Shown here: positions 24,944 through 34,500 of the stretch, one piece after another
Layout of the letters: each line of letters opens with the position of its first letter
How positions within the stretch are numbered: the first letter of the stretch is position 1
Assembly (NCBI GenBank): GCA_903848645.1
Contig: CAINGU010000032.1
Span: 16,460 to 80,459, forward strand
Reading direction: 5' to 3'
DNA length: 64,000 nt
DNA from: an uncultured cyanobacterium
GTDB lineage: Bacteria; Cyanobacteriota; Cyanobacteriia; Cyanobacteriales; Nostocaceae
The notes under the pieces: model-generated
The model's database searches: none
Seen by the model: only the letters and a program-made list of their open reading frames with translations
What the model was told of the DNA's origin: nothing
Translations under genes and position numbers: made by a program

Positions 24944-27883
24944 TTACAAGTCTCGACGAGAGAGAAGAGACCACAGCACAGAAACGTCAGAGGAAGTCAC
25001 CCACTCACAAGGGAGGCGGCCTTTTTTAATATTACTGTAGTACAACAAACTTCCTCCTTTTGTCCATCCTACCTGATCACCAAAGGTTTGCCAGATTTTC
25101 TCATCATAATTTCTAGTTTCACCTAAATCTTGATAATCTTCACGAAAGACTTGCAAGATTTTCTCACATAAACCTTGATAAATCCTTTTCTGCACAGAAA
25201 AACCAAACTTACCATTACTGTATCCCACCCACAATTGGTCAATGGTGCGGAGGTCTGTACAGGGAAAATTATCAATGTGTTCAACATCTAAGCAACCTTC
25301 CTTTTCCCGTTTTGCAACTGCTAACATTACCCGTCTGGTTTCTTCATCTGCTTCTTTCCATTTCCCAGCTTTGAGTAAATCACGCAGTTTACTATAATCC
25401 ATCAATTGTATCTCTTGGTTTACAGGTTGTGGTGTGGGTATAATTTGTGGTTGTCTTTCCTGTACTACAAAAAGTTTATAAGTCTCAACGCGAGAGAAGA
25501 GAACAATAAAATATAACCAGTGACCACTACCGACCATCCATAATTCACGCCGTGGGAGGTGGCCTGCTGGTGCTTTATTGTCAAAAGTAATATCACTGTA
25601 GTACAACCAACTTCCTCCTTTTCTCCATCCTACCTTGTCCCCAAACTTCTCCCAGATTTCTCTGCTATATCCTCTCGTTCCACCTAAACCTTGATAAATG
25701 AGATTTTGCACAGAAAAACCAAATTTACCATCGCTGTATTTTACCCACAACTGGTCAATGGTGCAGAGGTCTACCCAGGGAAAATTATCAATGTGTTTAA
25801 CATCTAACCAACCTTCTTGTTCCCGATTCGCAACCATTAACATTACCCGTGCTGTTTCCTCATCTGCTTCCTTCAATTTTCCAGCTTTGAGTAAGTCACG
25901 CAGTTTTCTATAATCCATTCCACGGGATGATTTTAATTGTACCTCTTGATTTATAGGTTCTGGCGTTGGTGCAATTTCTGGTTGTTTTTCCTGTACTACA
26001 AAAAGTTTACAAGTCTCGACACGAAAGAAGACAGCACCTCCCAATAACCATCCACCTACATCACTCAGTCGTATGCACACGGGTAGGTGTCCTTCTGGTG
26101 ATCTCTTATCAAAAGTAATATAACTGTACCTCAACCAACTGCCTTCTTTTCTCCATCCTACTTTATCCCCAAAGGCATCCCAAATTTTCTGATCATAATC
26201 TCTCGTCCCCTCCAAACTCTGATAAATCTTGTTCTGTACAGAAAAACCAAATTTACCATCACTGTATTTTACCCACAATTGGTCAATAGTGAGCAGGTCT
26301 TCGCAGGGAAAATTATCAATACTTTTAGTATCTAACCAACCTTCTTTTTCCCGTTTTCCAACTGATAACATTACCCGTCTTGTTTCTTTATCCGCTTCTT
26401 TCCAGTTCCCAGCTTTGAGTAAGTCACGAAGACGGGTATAATTCATACCTACTGCTGATTTTAGATCAACATTATTTACTTCTAATGATTTATTGTTTGA
26501 ATTAAGAATAAAGTGATAATATTTATCATCATCGTCAAAATATTCAAAATATTTTGATTGAACATATTGGATATAGTTAATAGTGCTTCCATAACTAAAT
26601 TCATTATTTAGTCTTTTATATAGATTAGCTGCCAAATTTAAATTTTCAAGTGCATTTTTGTTATTTCCTATTTCGCTATAGTAATTTCCCCGATAGTAGT
26701 ATACTTCTGCAAGATATGTATAAATATTTAAAGCATAGTCAGGATAAGATTTTAATACAATGTTAAAATCCTCAAATGCACCTACTACATCTCCTATTTG
26801 AAAACGAACTTTTCCTCTAACATAGTATGCTTTATAGAAGTTAGGATTAATATTTAACGCTTGATTCAAATAATTGATGATTAGTTCATCTCTATTTATA
26901 ATATAATTGTAATAATTGCAATCTACATCTAGGTTATAGTAAGTAATTGCTAAATTCAAATAGACTACAGCTTCTTTAGGATTAATTTTTAGTGCTTTCT
27001 CATAATCATTAATAGCATAGTCTATATAACCAAATTTTTCGTAAATAATTCCTCTGTTATTATAAGAGTAAGTGTCTTTAGGATTAATGTATATTGCTTG
27101 ACTATAATCATTTATAGCATCCCGAAAGTTTCCCAGTTGATGATGAGTTTCTGCTCGTTTGAAATATATTTCAGCATTTTTAGGATTTAGTTGTAACGCT
27201 TGACTATAATTAGTAATAGCACCTTGATAATCAAGATTATTAATACATTCATCACCTAAACTGATATATTTGTCAGCATCATAAAATGATAAATTCTCTA
27301 AATAACCATGTAAACCACCAGGATAAAGTAATTCATCTATTCCAATTAAAGTTTTATCACCACTTGATTTAATTATATTGGTTGGTAAAAACCCAGCTAT
27401 AATAAGACCATATTCTTTTTCCGTGTCACTAAATTCTTCTTGACATAAAATACAAACTAAAACAGCATTTTTTTCAATTTCTTCTCTATCAATTGTCCAT
27501 TGAACTTTATCAAAATATCCATAACGGGTTTTAAGCTGAATACCAATAGATGGATCAGAAGTTAAAGTAAAATCAATTTTTCCATCTCCACCAATGCGTT
27601 TTTCATAATCAATTTCAGTTACAAAATCACCTAAACAGATTTTAACAACTTCCTCACCCAGCTTTCCCTTCATATTATTGAAGAAAATGTTCTTAACATC
27701 GGATTGTTGCTTAAATTTATTAGCCATCTCCCAACAAAAATCCCGTAATTGCTTTAACCTCTCTCCAGAGATAACCGTCAATTCACTATGCTGGCCTTCC
27801 TTCTTACAATGGAGTAAGTCACCAGATTTCAGTCTTTGAATAAAATCAGTCTGCTGTGCTTTGAGTATAGTTGTCCAGTCCAT
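24944..27883 (-). CDS. Nuclease-like domain-TPR-triple GUN4 fusion protein
   Basis: This 979-residue protein has three parts. Residues 1-200 look like a PD-(D/E)XK-type nuclease domain, with KLGEEVVKICLGD (E77/E78), GGDGKIDFTL (D104) and SIGIQLKTRYG (Q116, K118). Residues about 202-430 contain tetratricopeptide repeats (AITNYSQALQLNPKNAEIYF, AINDYEKALKINPKEAVVYL). The C-terminal half carries three GUN4 domains at about 481-623, 657-805 and 828-979, each with LRDLLKAG, IDNFP, TIDQLWV and KFGFSVQ motifs. GUN4 binds tetrapyrroles and activates Mg-chelatase when single; multidomain GUN4 proteins are poorly understood. The third copy has a short insert (ILQVFREDYQDLG). Function is unknown: a tetrapyrrole- or stress-sensing nuclease is an inference. 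Confidence 0.85.
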   Translation of the reverse strand: MDWTTILKAQQTDFIQRLKSGDLLHCKKEGQHSELTVISGERLKQLRDFCWEMANKFKQQSDVKNIFFNNMKGKLGEEVVKICLGDFVTEIDYEKRIGGDGKIDFTLTSDPSIGIQLKTRYGYFDKVQWTIDREEIEKNAVLVCILCQEEFSDTEKEYGLIIAGFLPTNIIKSSGDKTLIGIDELLYPGGLHGYLENLSFYDADKYISLGDECINNLDYQGAITNYSQALQLNPKNAEIYFKRAETHHQLGNFRDAINDYSQAIYINPKDTYSYNNRGIIYEKFGYIDYAINDYEKALKINPKEAVVYLNLAITYYNLDVDCNYYNYIINRDELIINYLNQALNINPNFYKAYYVRGKVRFQIGDVVGAFEDFNIVLKSYPDYALNIYTYLAEVYYYRGNYYSEIGNNKNALENLNLAANLYKRLNNEFSYGSTINYIQYVQSKYFEYFDDDDKYYHFILNSNNKSLEVNNVDLKSAVGMNYTRLRDLLKAGNWKEADKETRRVMLSVGKREKEGWLDTKSIDNFPCEDLLTIDQLWVKYSDGKFGFSVQNKIYQSLEGTRDYDQKIWDAFGDKVGWRKEGSWLRYSYITFDKRSPEGHLPVCIRLSDVGGWLLGGAVFFRVETCKLFVVQEKQPEIAPTPEPINQEVQLKSSRGMDYRKLRDLLKAGKLKEADEETARVMLMVANREQEGWLDVKHIDNFPWVDLCTIDQLWVKYSDGKFGFSVQNLIYQGLGGTRGYSREIWEKFGDKVGWRKGGSWLYYSDITFDNKAPAGHLPRRELWMVGSGHWLYFIVLFSRVETYKLFVVQERQPQIIPTPQPVNQEIQLMDYSKLRDLLKAGKWKEADEETRRVMLAVAKREKEGCLDVEHIDNFPCTDLRTIDQLWVGYSNGKFGFSVQKRIYQGLCEKILQVFREDYQDLGETRNYDEKIWQTFGDQVGWTKGGSLLYYSNIKKGRLPCEWVTSSDVSVLWSLLSRRDL

Positions 27884-28027
27884 TTGTCAAAACTCACCTT
27901 TATCTGACAAGGAGTATTTATTTTATTATTCCCTATTAAGCAGCAAAAAGCACTAATCTAGATCACATTGCAGCTTTTTGAGTCTAACCGAAAAGTATTA
28001 AATCCTCAAACCCTAAAAATGCAACTA

Positions 28028-28075
28028 AAACAAATATCCTGTACATCCTTAAATCCTGGATATCCTGATTCTGAC
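28028..28075. repeat. Dispersed TATCCTG/AAATCCTG repeat
   Basis: Contains ATATCCTGTACATCC, TTAAATCCTGGATATCC and TGATTCTGAC; it is the inverted orientation of the repeat at 23785-23830. Confidence 0.55.
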
Positions 28076-28094
28076 AATTTAATTTTATAACCCT

Positions 28095-28919
28095 ATGAGT
28101 TTTGATAACGTTTGTAAACTACTAGCAGAAAAATATCCCTTTGATTTTGCTAAATGGTTACTTCCTCAAGAACCAAAAACAATCAAAGTCTTAAAAACCG
28201 AATTGAGTATAGAACCAATTCGTGCTGATTTTGTCACTTTCTTACAAACAGAAAATCGCATTTTACATATTGAATTTCAAACCAACCCACAATCTAAACC
28301 TCCCATTCCGTTTAGAGAGTTAGACTATTCAGTGAGATTAATCCGTAAATATGAAGTTCCTGTAACCCAAGTAGTGATTTTCTTACAAGAAACAGATGAT
28401 CCAATTGTTTTTACTGAAGAATATGTTAACGAAACAACCAGACACCGTTACCGTGTCATCAGAATGTGGGAAGAAGAACCAGAATTATTTTTGGATAATC
28501 TGCCATTATTACCATTAGCACCATTAACCCGGACAAATTCACCCCAAGGTTTATTATCCCAGATTGCCAATAATGTTGCTAAAATTGCAGATAGGGAGAC
28601 TAAACAGAATATTGCAGCTTACACAGAGATTTTAGCAGGTTTGCGGTTTGAGAAAGACTTTATTCGTCAATTGTTAAGTGAGGATATTATGCAAGAATCA
28701 GTCATTTATCAGGACATTTTGCAGAAGGGAGAAGGAAAAGAAGCAGTTAAATTTTGTCTAATGTTACTTAATCAAAGATTTGGAGAAATTGATTCTGAAA
28801 TAATTAACAGAGTTAAAATTCTACCTGTGGAACAGCTAGAAAATTTAGGTGCTGCGTTGTTTAATATTTCCGAAATTGCTGATTTAGTAACTTGGTTAAA
28901 TCAAGAAGATCATCATTAA
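28095..28919 (+). CDS. Rpn-family nuclease-like protein with DUF4351
   Basis: The 274-residue protein begins with a PD-(D/E)XK-like domain: IRADFVTFLQTENRILHIEF gives the D and ExQ residues of the Rpn (recombination-promoting nuclease) family. The C-terminal part (LMLLNQRFGEIDSEIINRV, LENLGAALFNISEIADLVTW) matches DUF4351. Rpn proteins are common and multi-copy in filamentous cyanobacteria and are linked to mobile DNA and phage defence in other bacteria. It lies next to the nuclease-TPR-GUN4 gene, but transcribed divergently. Confidence 0.88.
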   Translation: MSFDNVCKLLAEKYPFDFAKWLLPQEPKTIKVLKTELSIEPIRADFVTFLQTENRILHIEFQTNPQSKPPIPFRELDYSVRLIRKYEVPVTQVVIFLQETDDPIVFTEEYVNETTRHRYRVIRMWEEEPELFLDNLPLLPLAPLTRTNSPQGLLSQIANNVAKIADRETKQNIAAYTEILAGLRFEKDFIRQLLSEDIMQESVIYQDILQKGEGKEAVKFCLMLLNQRFGEIDSEIINRVKILPVEQLENLGAALFNISEIADLVTWLNQEDHH

Positions 28920-28988
28920 TAGTGATTTTTGGGTTGGGTTTTCTCAATCCAAATAAAAATATTATGCGTTAAGTATAAATACAATGAA

Positions 28989-29010
28989 GGGCGCAGTGTC
29001 TGCGCCCCTA
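28989..29010. repeat. Dispersed palindrome, GGGCGCAG...CTGCGCCC family
   Basis: Copy with a changed loop (GTGTC), located just beyond the stop of the minus-strand adenosyltransferase gene, between convergent genes. Confidence 0.85.
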
Positions 29011-29013
29011 CGC

Positions 29014-30150
29014 TTAAAAATCAACCCCCCGTTTCAATTCCACACCTTGATTTGCATAGTGTTTATGACAGTAAACCTCAGAGTGAATACTAGCTAAATC
29101 AAAATAAGCGGGTTGATTTTGACAGCGCCCAGTAATGATCACTTCTGTATCACGGGGTTTACGTAATAAAGCTTGGACAATGGGATCAACAGGTAACAAT
29201 TCTAAATCCACAGTGGGATTGAGTTCATCGAGAATAATAGTTTTATACACACCAGAAGCGATCGCAATTTTGGCAATTTCCCAACCTCTTTCCGCTTCTA
29301 TATAGTCTAAATCTTGACGAGAATTCCGCCAAACAATGGCATCGCGTCCACACCGTTGATGATCTACCACTTCAGGATAAGATTGTTGTAAAGCCGCTAT
29401 AGCTGCATCTTCAGTATAGCCACTCCCACCTTTGAGCCACTGCATAATTAATACACGGGTAGAACCAGGATGATTGATACCTCGACCAATAGCTTGTAAA
29501 GCCTTACCCAAAGCACTGGTAGATTTACCCTTACCTGCACCTGTATAAATTTCAATCCCTTCAATAAACAATTCTGCCGCTGTGGGGTGGTGGTGGGGTT
29601 TCATTTCTGAATGCAAATCCGCAATATCTAATAATTGTTGCGGTGCAGCGCGTCCAGTCGCAATGATTTCCAATTCTTGGGGTTTAGATTTTAAAGTGTT
29701 TACTACTTCATCCACCGATAACAAACCCAAATCCAAAACCGGGTTAATTTCATCCAAAACAACTACTGAATACAACCCGGAAGCGATCGCACCTTTAGCT
29801 ACATCCCAACCCCGTGCAGCTTCTGTTCTATCAAAAGGTGTAATTTGATCATGGCCAAAAAACTCCGCCCTTCCTGTGCGAACCTGATCAATTAAATGGG
29901 GAAACCCGCGTTGTAAAGCAGTTATCGCTCCATCCTCATCATAATCCCGTTCTGGCCCCTTCAAAAACCGCAGCAATAAAACGCGGCTAGAATCACTGGG
30001 TGTATTAATTCCCAAACCAATCGAGCGCAAAACCACCCCTAAAGCCGCTTGGGACTTACCTTTCCCAATACCATCATAGACGTGAATTTGACCCGTAAGC
30101 CGCTCAGAACGCACTTGCGCTGTGCGAATACCGATACCGTTCCTTGTCAT
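29014..30150 (-). CDS. Tandem-domain corrinoid adenosyltransferase-like protein
   Basis: The 378-residue protein is a head-to-tail duplication of the CobA/CobO/BtuR ATP:corrinoid adenosyltransferase domain. Each half has a P-loop, DGIGKGKSQAALG (residues about 26-38) and TGAGKGKSTSALG (about 202-214), and equivalent segments VVLDEINPVLDLGLL and IILDELNPTVDLELL. Single-domain enzymes of about 190 residues adenosylate cob(I)yrinic acid diamide. The first P-loop has GKSQ where the second has GKST, so the halves may have divided roles. cobQ is at 49867, far away. Confidence 0.82.
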   Translation of the reverse strand: MTRNGIGIRTAQVRSERLTGQIHVYDGIGKGKSQAALGVVLRSIGLGINTPSDSSRVLLLRFLKGPERDYDEDGAITALQRGFPHLIDQVRTGRAEFFGHDQITPFDRTEAARGWDVAKGAIASGLYSVVVLDEINPVLDLGLLSVDEVVNTLKSKPQELEIIATGRAAPQQLLDIADLHSEMKPHHHPTAAELFIEGIEIYTGAGKGKSTSALGKALQAIGRGINHPGSTRVLIMQWLKGGSGYTEDAAIAALQQSYPEVVDHQRCGRDAIVWRNSRQDLDYIEAERGWEIAKIAIASGVYKTIILDELNPTVDLELLPVDPIVQALLRKPRDTEVIITGRCQNQPAYFDLASIHSEVYCHKHYANQGVELKRGVDF

Positions 30151-30388
30151 CTTTTGAAAAGCTATAAAGTGGCAATTCCTTATCTTAACGAAACTAGAGT
30201 CTAGGGTGTGGGGTTTTATCCCTACGTATTAAAGCTTGACATATGTATTAATAAAATTAATCTAAATATCCTGTCGCCCCCAGATCATAAATGCCATAAC
30301 AATGAGATAATTGCCGATTATCCGTATTCTTTCAGTTATACTCTGTACAACCAAGTCAAAAAAACGTAATCACCTTGTTGCAACCATT

Positions 30389-30925
30389 ATGTCTGATGAA
30401 TTATCACTACCCGTAATTTTTCCTCTTGGGGCAATATTTTTTGAAATATTATTCTTACTAACTGCCATTCCTATAGAAGCTTATGTTCTCAATAAGTGGC
30501 TGAAGTTTGATAAAAAAACTAGCATTTTTTACGCCATTGCCTTAAATGTTTTTTCTAGTGTCATTGGCTGGATTGTGTTTTTCACAGTCGAACCAATGTT
30601 ACCTATCCCTATCAAAGCAGAATTGATTAATTATGTATTTTTTAATAAGCTTCAAAATCCCAGCATTAGCACAATTATAGTTCTGTTATCGTTTACTATT
30701 TTTCTAGCAACTTTTTTAGTTAAATTTCTCCTAATAAAGATGCTGATAATTTTTATGGATGAAGGAGGAAAAAAAGCAGAAACGGAAATTGTCTCTTCCC
30801 AACAAAGAGCCAGTTATATGAATATAGCTAAGTTGCAAAACACTAATCTAATCATTGCCACATTAATAGCAAATTCCCTCAGTTATACTGCCATAACCGT
30901 CATCATATTAATTCGCTCTCGGTAA
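30389..30925 (+). CDS. fraC: Filament integrity protein FraC
   Basis: FraC is a membrane protein needed for long filaments and for septal junctions between cells of heterocystous cyanobacteria. I choose ATG 30389 (MSDELSLPVIFPLGAIFFEI), giving 178 residues, close to the 179 of the Anabaena protein. Four hydrophobic segments are visible (about 8-30, 40-65, 88-115, 148-175). The gene is first in a three-gene run with fraD and fraE, with 29 and 15 bases between genes. Assignment rests on sequence character, size and this operon order. Confidence 0.87.
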   Translation: MSDELSLPVIFPLGAIFFEILFLLTAIPIEAYVLNKWLKFDKKTSIFYAIALNVFSSVIGWIVFFTVEPMLPIPIKAELINYVFFNKLQNPSISTIIVLLSFTIFLATFLVKFLLIKMLIIFMDEGGKKAETEIVSSQQRASYMNIAKLQNTNLIIATLIANSLSYTAITVIILIRSR

Positions 30926-30954
30926 AATGATCAATATTAATCAGAGGTAATCAA

Positions 30955-31977
30955 ATGGACTCATTATTTAAAGATGTATTGGGCGTATTTAAATATATTC
31001 AAGATTTATTTGCAGGAGTTCAAAAACTCTTCACACCAGCCAAAGCATACTCGTGGCAGACATTTATTTACTTGAGTCTTTTTTCTTGGGGAATATCATA
31101 TTTTGCTGTAGGGTATATTAAAGATATTATTGCCTTTTGTGGTTGGCTGTTTTTGTTAGCAGGAACAGCTTGGTATACTACCGATGATCCTTTAAGAGTT
31201 CCAGGCACTTTTATGCCAGTAGGGGCATTAATAACAGGCTTTTTAGTTAGTGTCTTTGCCTTTGGACATCAAGAGAATGTATTAACAGCTAAAACTATAG
31301 TTATTTGGCCGACACTAGCCGCAATTGTCACCGCTATACCTAACTTCTTTGAAGGCACAGGAGGAACATCAGCAAAAGCTAAACTTCCTAAAATACAAGA
31401 TCGCCAAAAAGTTGTAGTTTTGTTAGCCTGGTGTATGTTAATTAGTTGTTGGCTTCAGTTTTACTTCGTCATAGATAAATGGTTAAAAGAATATCCTAGC
31501 TTACGTGCAGACAATTTCCATAAAAGTGCTTTTGTAATTAGACTAGAACCACCAGCGCAAAAACCGAAAACTGGTGATTTAATTTTAAATAAATTGCAAC
31601 CCTTAGTTAATCAACAAATTGCTAATAAACCTTGGTCAGAAGTAGAAAAATGGTTAGAGAAAGCTGATCAGCAACTAGGCAACTTGGGAAGGAAAACGAT
31701 TAATAGTAACTTAGGTAAATCTCAAGAAAAGCTACTCTGGCGAGTTGAACCCCGTGTAGTAAATATCAAGTCTGGATATAGGCTAGATATTTTGACAATT
31801 TGGGGCGGTCCAAGTGCCAATTCTAAAGGATATTACTGGAAAAAATCTTGTCTGATTCAACCATCTACTTCTGGCAAACAAATAGATAATCAAAACACAG
31901 TTGCCAGGATTTCTTGCGATCGCTTGAGTAAATTTATCATTGGTTCTCCACCACCACAGCAGTCAGGGAAAAATTAA
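30955..31977 (+). CDS. fraD: Septal junction protein FraD
   Basis: FraD is a structural component of septal junctions (the plug of the nanopore-spanning complex) in Nostocales filaments. The 340-residue protein has a short cytoplasmic start, a cluster of five hydrophobic helices within residues 35-180, then a periplasmic domain of about 160 residues (FHKSAFVIRLEPPAQKPKTG, WRVEPRVVNIKSGYRLDILT). Size matches Anabaena FraD (343). It stands between fraC and fraE in the canonical order. Confidence 0.9.
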   Translation: MDSLFKDVLGVFKYIQDLFAGVQKLFTPAKAYSWQTFIYLSLFSWGISYFAVGYIKDIIAFCGWLFLLAGTAWYTTDDPLRVPGTFMPVGALITGFLVSVFAFGHQENVLTAKTIVIWPTLAAIVTAIPNFFEGTGGTSAKAKLPKIQDRQKVVVLLAWCMLISCWLQFYFVIDKWLKEYPSLRADNFHKSAFVIRLEPPAQKPKTGDLILNKLQPLVNQQIANKPWSEVEKWLEKADQQLGNLGRKTINSNLGKSQEKLLWRVEPRVVNIKSGYRLDILTIWGGPSANSKGYYWKKSCLIQPSTSGKQIDNQNTVARISCDRLSKFIIGSPPPQQSGKN

Positions 31978-31992
31978 CAATTAAGAATTACC

Positions 31993-32772
31993 ATGAATGT
32001 AATTAGAACTGTTGTCATGGCTAAGAATGTGTTTCAGGAAGTGATCCGCGATCACATCCTGTACATCATCGGTTTTTATGCACTCATCCTGGCTATTGCC
32101 TTTCGGGCAATTCCCGAATTTGCTACCACCACCTTTGATAAAATATTTTTAGACTTTGGTTTGGCAGCCATGAATGTCATTGGTTTAATTGTGGCTATAT
32201 TTATCGGTACAGGATTAGTTAATAAAGAAATTGAAAAACGCACCATCTTAGTATTAATTTCTAAACCCATCAGTCGCAGTGAATTTATTGCTAGTAAATA
32301 TTTAGGGCTATCAGCAGTTTTGGCGGTTTTAATTACCACAATGACAATAATCTATTTAGGATTTTTGCAATTTGGTAAAGTATCCTATCCAGCTACTAGT
32401 ATTTTTTTGGCAAGTCTGTTCATATTTTTTCAATTATGTTTAATGACTGCCATAGCTATTACACTAGGAGTTTTTACTAGTTCCCTCATAGCCACAGCAC
32501 TAACATTTGCAGTCTATTTAATGGGGAATATTACTCAAGATTTAGTTGCATTAGGTAGATTAAGTAATAACCCAAGCATGGAACGCATTACCCAGAGTTT
32601 ATATCTGATATTGCCAGATTTATCCAGATTAGATTTAAAAAATGATGCTGTTTATGGTTTACAAGCACTACCTGACACAATCACATTAATTACCAATGCA
32701 GGTTATGGCTTACTTTACAGTTTCATGTTGTTAGCAATTGCCATTCTCATTTTCTTACGAAGAGAGTTTTAA
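31993..32772 (+). CDS. fraE: Filament integrity ABC permease FraE
   Basis: FraE is an ABC-2-type permease required for filament integrity and heterocyst maturation. The 259 residues start MNVIRTVVMAKNVFQEVIRD and contain six hydrophobic segments, with the permease motif IEKRTILVLISKPISRSEFI after the second. No ATPase gene is adjacent, as in other fraCDE clusters, so its ATPase must be encoded elsewhere. It is the last gene of the operon, 15 bases after fraD. Confidence 0.9.
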   Translation: MNVIRTVVMAKNVFQEVIRDHILYIIGFYALILAIAFRAIPEFATTTFDKIFLDFGLAAMNVIGLIVAIFIGTGLVNKEIEKRTILVLISKPISRSEFIASKYLGLSAVLAVLITTMTIIYLGFLQFGKVSYPATSIFLASLFIFFQLCLMTAIAITLGVFTSSLIATALTFAVYLMGNITQDLVALGRLSNNPSMERITQSLYLILPDLSRLDLKNDAVYGLQALPDTITLITNAGYGLLYSFMLLAIAILIFLRREF

Positions 32773-32819
32773 ATAACATCATCACTATGATTTGCTTGAT
32801 TAATTTGATTTAGATGATT

Positions 32820-32853
32820 ATTAAACGCAGATGGACGCAGATAAACGCAGATT
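32820..32853. repeat. Dispersed AACGCAGATGGACGC repeat
   Basis: Contains TTAAACGCAGATGGACGC and AGATAAACGCAGATT; a related copy (TTAAACGCAGATGAGCGC) is at 43928-43950. These are eroded dispersed repeats of filamentous cyanobacteria. Confidence 0.6.
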
Positions 32854-32916
32854 AATTTTGTACTTCATTAAACTAGAAAATGCTATAATTGATCAGAGAA
32901 ATTAGATTTCAGGATT

Positions 32917-33807
32917 TTATTCCTCATCTCCCCAGGTTTTTAGTTGCAAATAAACTAATAATAATGTTACTGCTAAGAGAACCGTTGCTACCGCTGCGGC
33001 ATAACCAAAATCAAATTGGGCAAAGGCTTCTTGATATGTATAGTAAACCAACAAATTAGTAGAATTTAAAGGACCACCACCAGTCATGATATAAACAGAT
33101 TCAAAACTGCGTAATGTAAAAATTGCAGTAGTAACAGTGGCAAATATTAGCGTTGATCTTAGTCCTGGTAAAGTAATATGCCAAAATTGCTGCCAATCAT
33201 TAGCACCGTCTAATTCCGCAGCTTCATAGCGACTAGGGGGAATTGCTTGTAACCCAGCTAAAAAAACCACCATATTAAAGCCAATTTGTTTCCAAATACT
33301 GAATATAATAATTACTGGCATTGCCCAAAAGGTATCTCCTAACCAGGAGACTGGGGCAATACCATATATACTTAACAGTCCATTGACTGGACCTGGATCT
33401 TGAAACAACCAGCGAAATCCTAAACCCGCAGCCACCAGTGAGATAATAGAGGGGAGAAAATAGGCACTTCGTAAAATTCCCCGCATGGCAATGGAACGGT
33501 TTAATAATACCGCGAGTCCGAGAGGAATCACTAAACTGGGAAGGAGAGTAGCCGTGGTAAAATAAACAGTATTAACAATAACTTGCCAAAAATCCGCATT
33601 AACTAATAATCGCCAATAATTTTTTAATCCCACCCAATAAGTACCGCTAGAAGTAAAACTACCAGCAGTAAAACTGAGGTAAAATAAATAGATAATTGGC
33701 CAAATTATAAACAAACCTAACAAAATTAGTGCTGGTGCGAGAAAAATCCCAGCAGCAATTGTATCATTATCTAGCAGTTTGATCTCAGAAGAAGAAGATG
33801 TTTTCAT
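32917..33807 (-). CDS. Carbohydrate ABC transporter permease (MalF/UgpA type)
   Basis: The 296-residue protein has six membrane helices and the permease EAA loop EAAELDGANDWQQFWHITLP, which contacts the ATPase. It starts with a cytoplasmic tail and a LFIIWPIIYLFYLSF helix, typical of the MalF/UgpA side of sugar ABC importers. The usual partners (solute-binding protein, second permease, ATPase) are not adjacent, so its substrate cannot be read from context. It is 38 bases downstream of rdgB on the same strand. Confidence 0.9.
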   Translation of the reverse strand: MKTSSSSEIKLLDNDTIAAGIFLAPALILLGLFIIWPIIYLFYLSFTAGSFTSSGTYWVGLKNYWRLLVNADFWQVIVNTVYFTTATLLPSLVIPLGLAVLLNRSIAMRGILRSAYFLPSIISLVAAGLGFRWLFQDPGPVNGLLSIYGIAPVSWLGDTFWAMPVIIIFSIWKQIGFNMVVFLAGLQAIPPSRYEAAELDGANDWQQFWHITLPGLRSTLIFATVTTAIFTLRSFESVYIMTGGGPLNSTNLLVYYTYQEAFAQFDFGYAAAVATVLLAVTLLLVYLQLKTWGDEE

Positions 33808-33845
33808 CTGTTTGTTTTTAAAGTAAGGAATTCCTGGGAATGCCT

Positions 33846-34421
33846 TTATAAAACTTTCATTAACTGGGGAACTAAAGCTTTTAAAGCATTACCACGATGA
33901 CTAATGGACTTTTTTAACTCTGTTGTCATTTGGGCAAAAGTCAATTGTTTCTCTGGTACATAAAAAACCGGATCATAACCGAAACCACTATCACCAGAGG
34001 GTGCAAACAAAATTTCACCATGACAAATACCCTCAGATTGAATTACTATTTCTCCTTGAGGATTAGCAACGGCGATCGCACAAACAAACTTAGCTTGACG
34101 ATTTTCCTGATCACCTAATTCTCTTAATAACCTAGCAATACGTTCTAGATCATTGTTACCATAACGAGCAGAATACACTCCTGGCGCACCATTGAGGGCA
34201 TCTACCGCTAAACCAGAGTCATCAGCGATCGCCCAATTCTTTGTAAATTTGGCAATTTCCGAGGCTTTAAGACAAGCATTTGCCGCAAAAGTTTCTCCAG
34301 TTTCTTCTACATCCAAATCTTCCGGTTTTAAAGCTAATTCCCAACCAGAATCAGCTAAATAAGCTTGCATTTCCCGCAATTTACCGGGGTTTCCTGTCGC
34401 TACTACAAGTAATTTAGTCAT
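33846..34421 (-). CDS. rdgB: Non-canonical purine NTP pyrophosphatase (RdgB/HAM1)
   Basis: RdgB hydrolyses dITP, XTP and ITP to the monophosphates and so keeps deaminated purines out of DNA and RNA. The 191-residue protein has the nucleotide-binding VVATGNPGKLREMQ start, AIADDSGLAVDALNGAPGVY with the catalytic aspartates, GFGYDPVFYVPE, and ISHRGNALK near the end, all family signatures. Confidence 0.96.
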   Translation of the reverse strand: MTKLLVVATGNPGKLREMQAYLADSGWELALKPEDLDVEETGETFAANACLKASEIAKFTKNWAIADDSGLAVDALNGAPGVYSARYGNNDLERIARLLRELGDQENRQAKFVCAIAVANPQGEIVIQSEGICHGEILFAPSGDSGFGYDPVFYVPEKQLTFAQMTTELKKSISHRGNALKALVPQLMKVL

Positions 34422-34500
34422 TAGTCAGTTGTTAGTTGTGAGGAAAGGGGAAAGAGGTAAAAGGTAAAAGTTTTACCAATTACCAATTACCAATGACCTA

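Noticed and set aside
25698..26441. Two similar plus-strand ORFs with the repeated sequence FCTEKPNLPSLYFTHNWS
   Set aside because: They are antisense shadows of the repeated GUN4 domains in the minus-strand gene; their similarity comes from that repeat.
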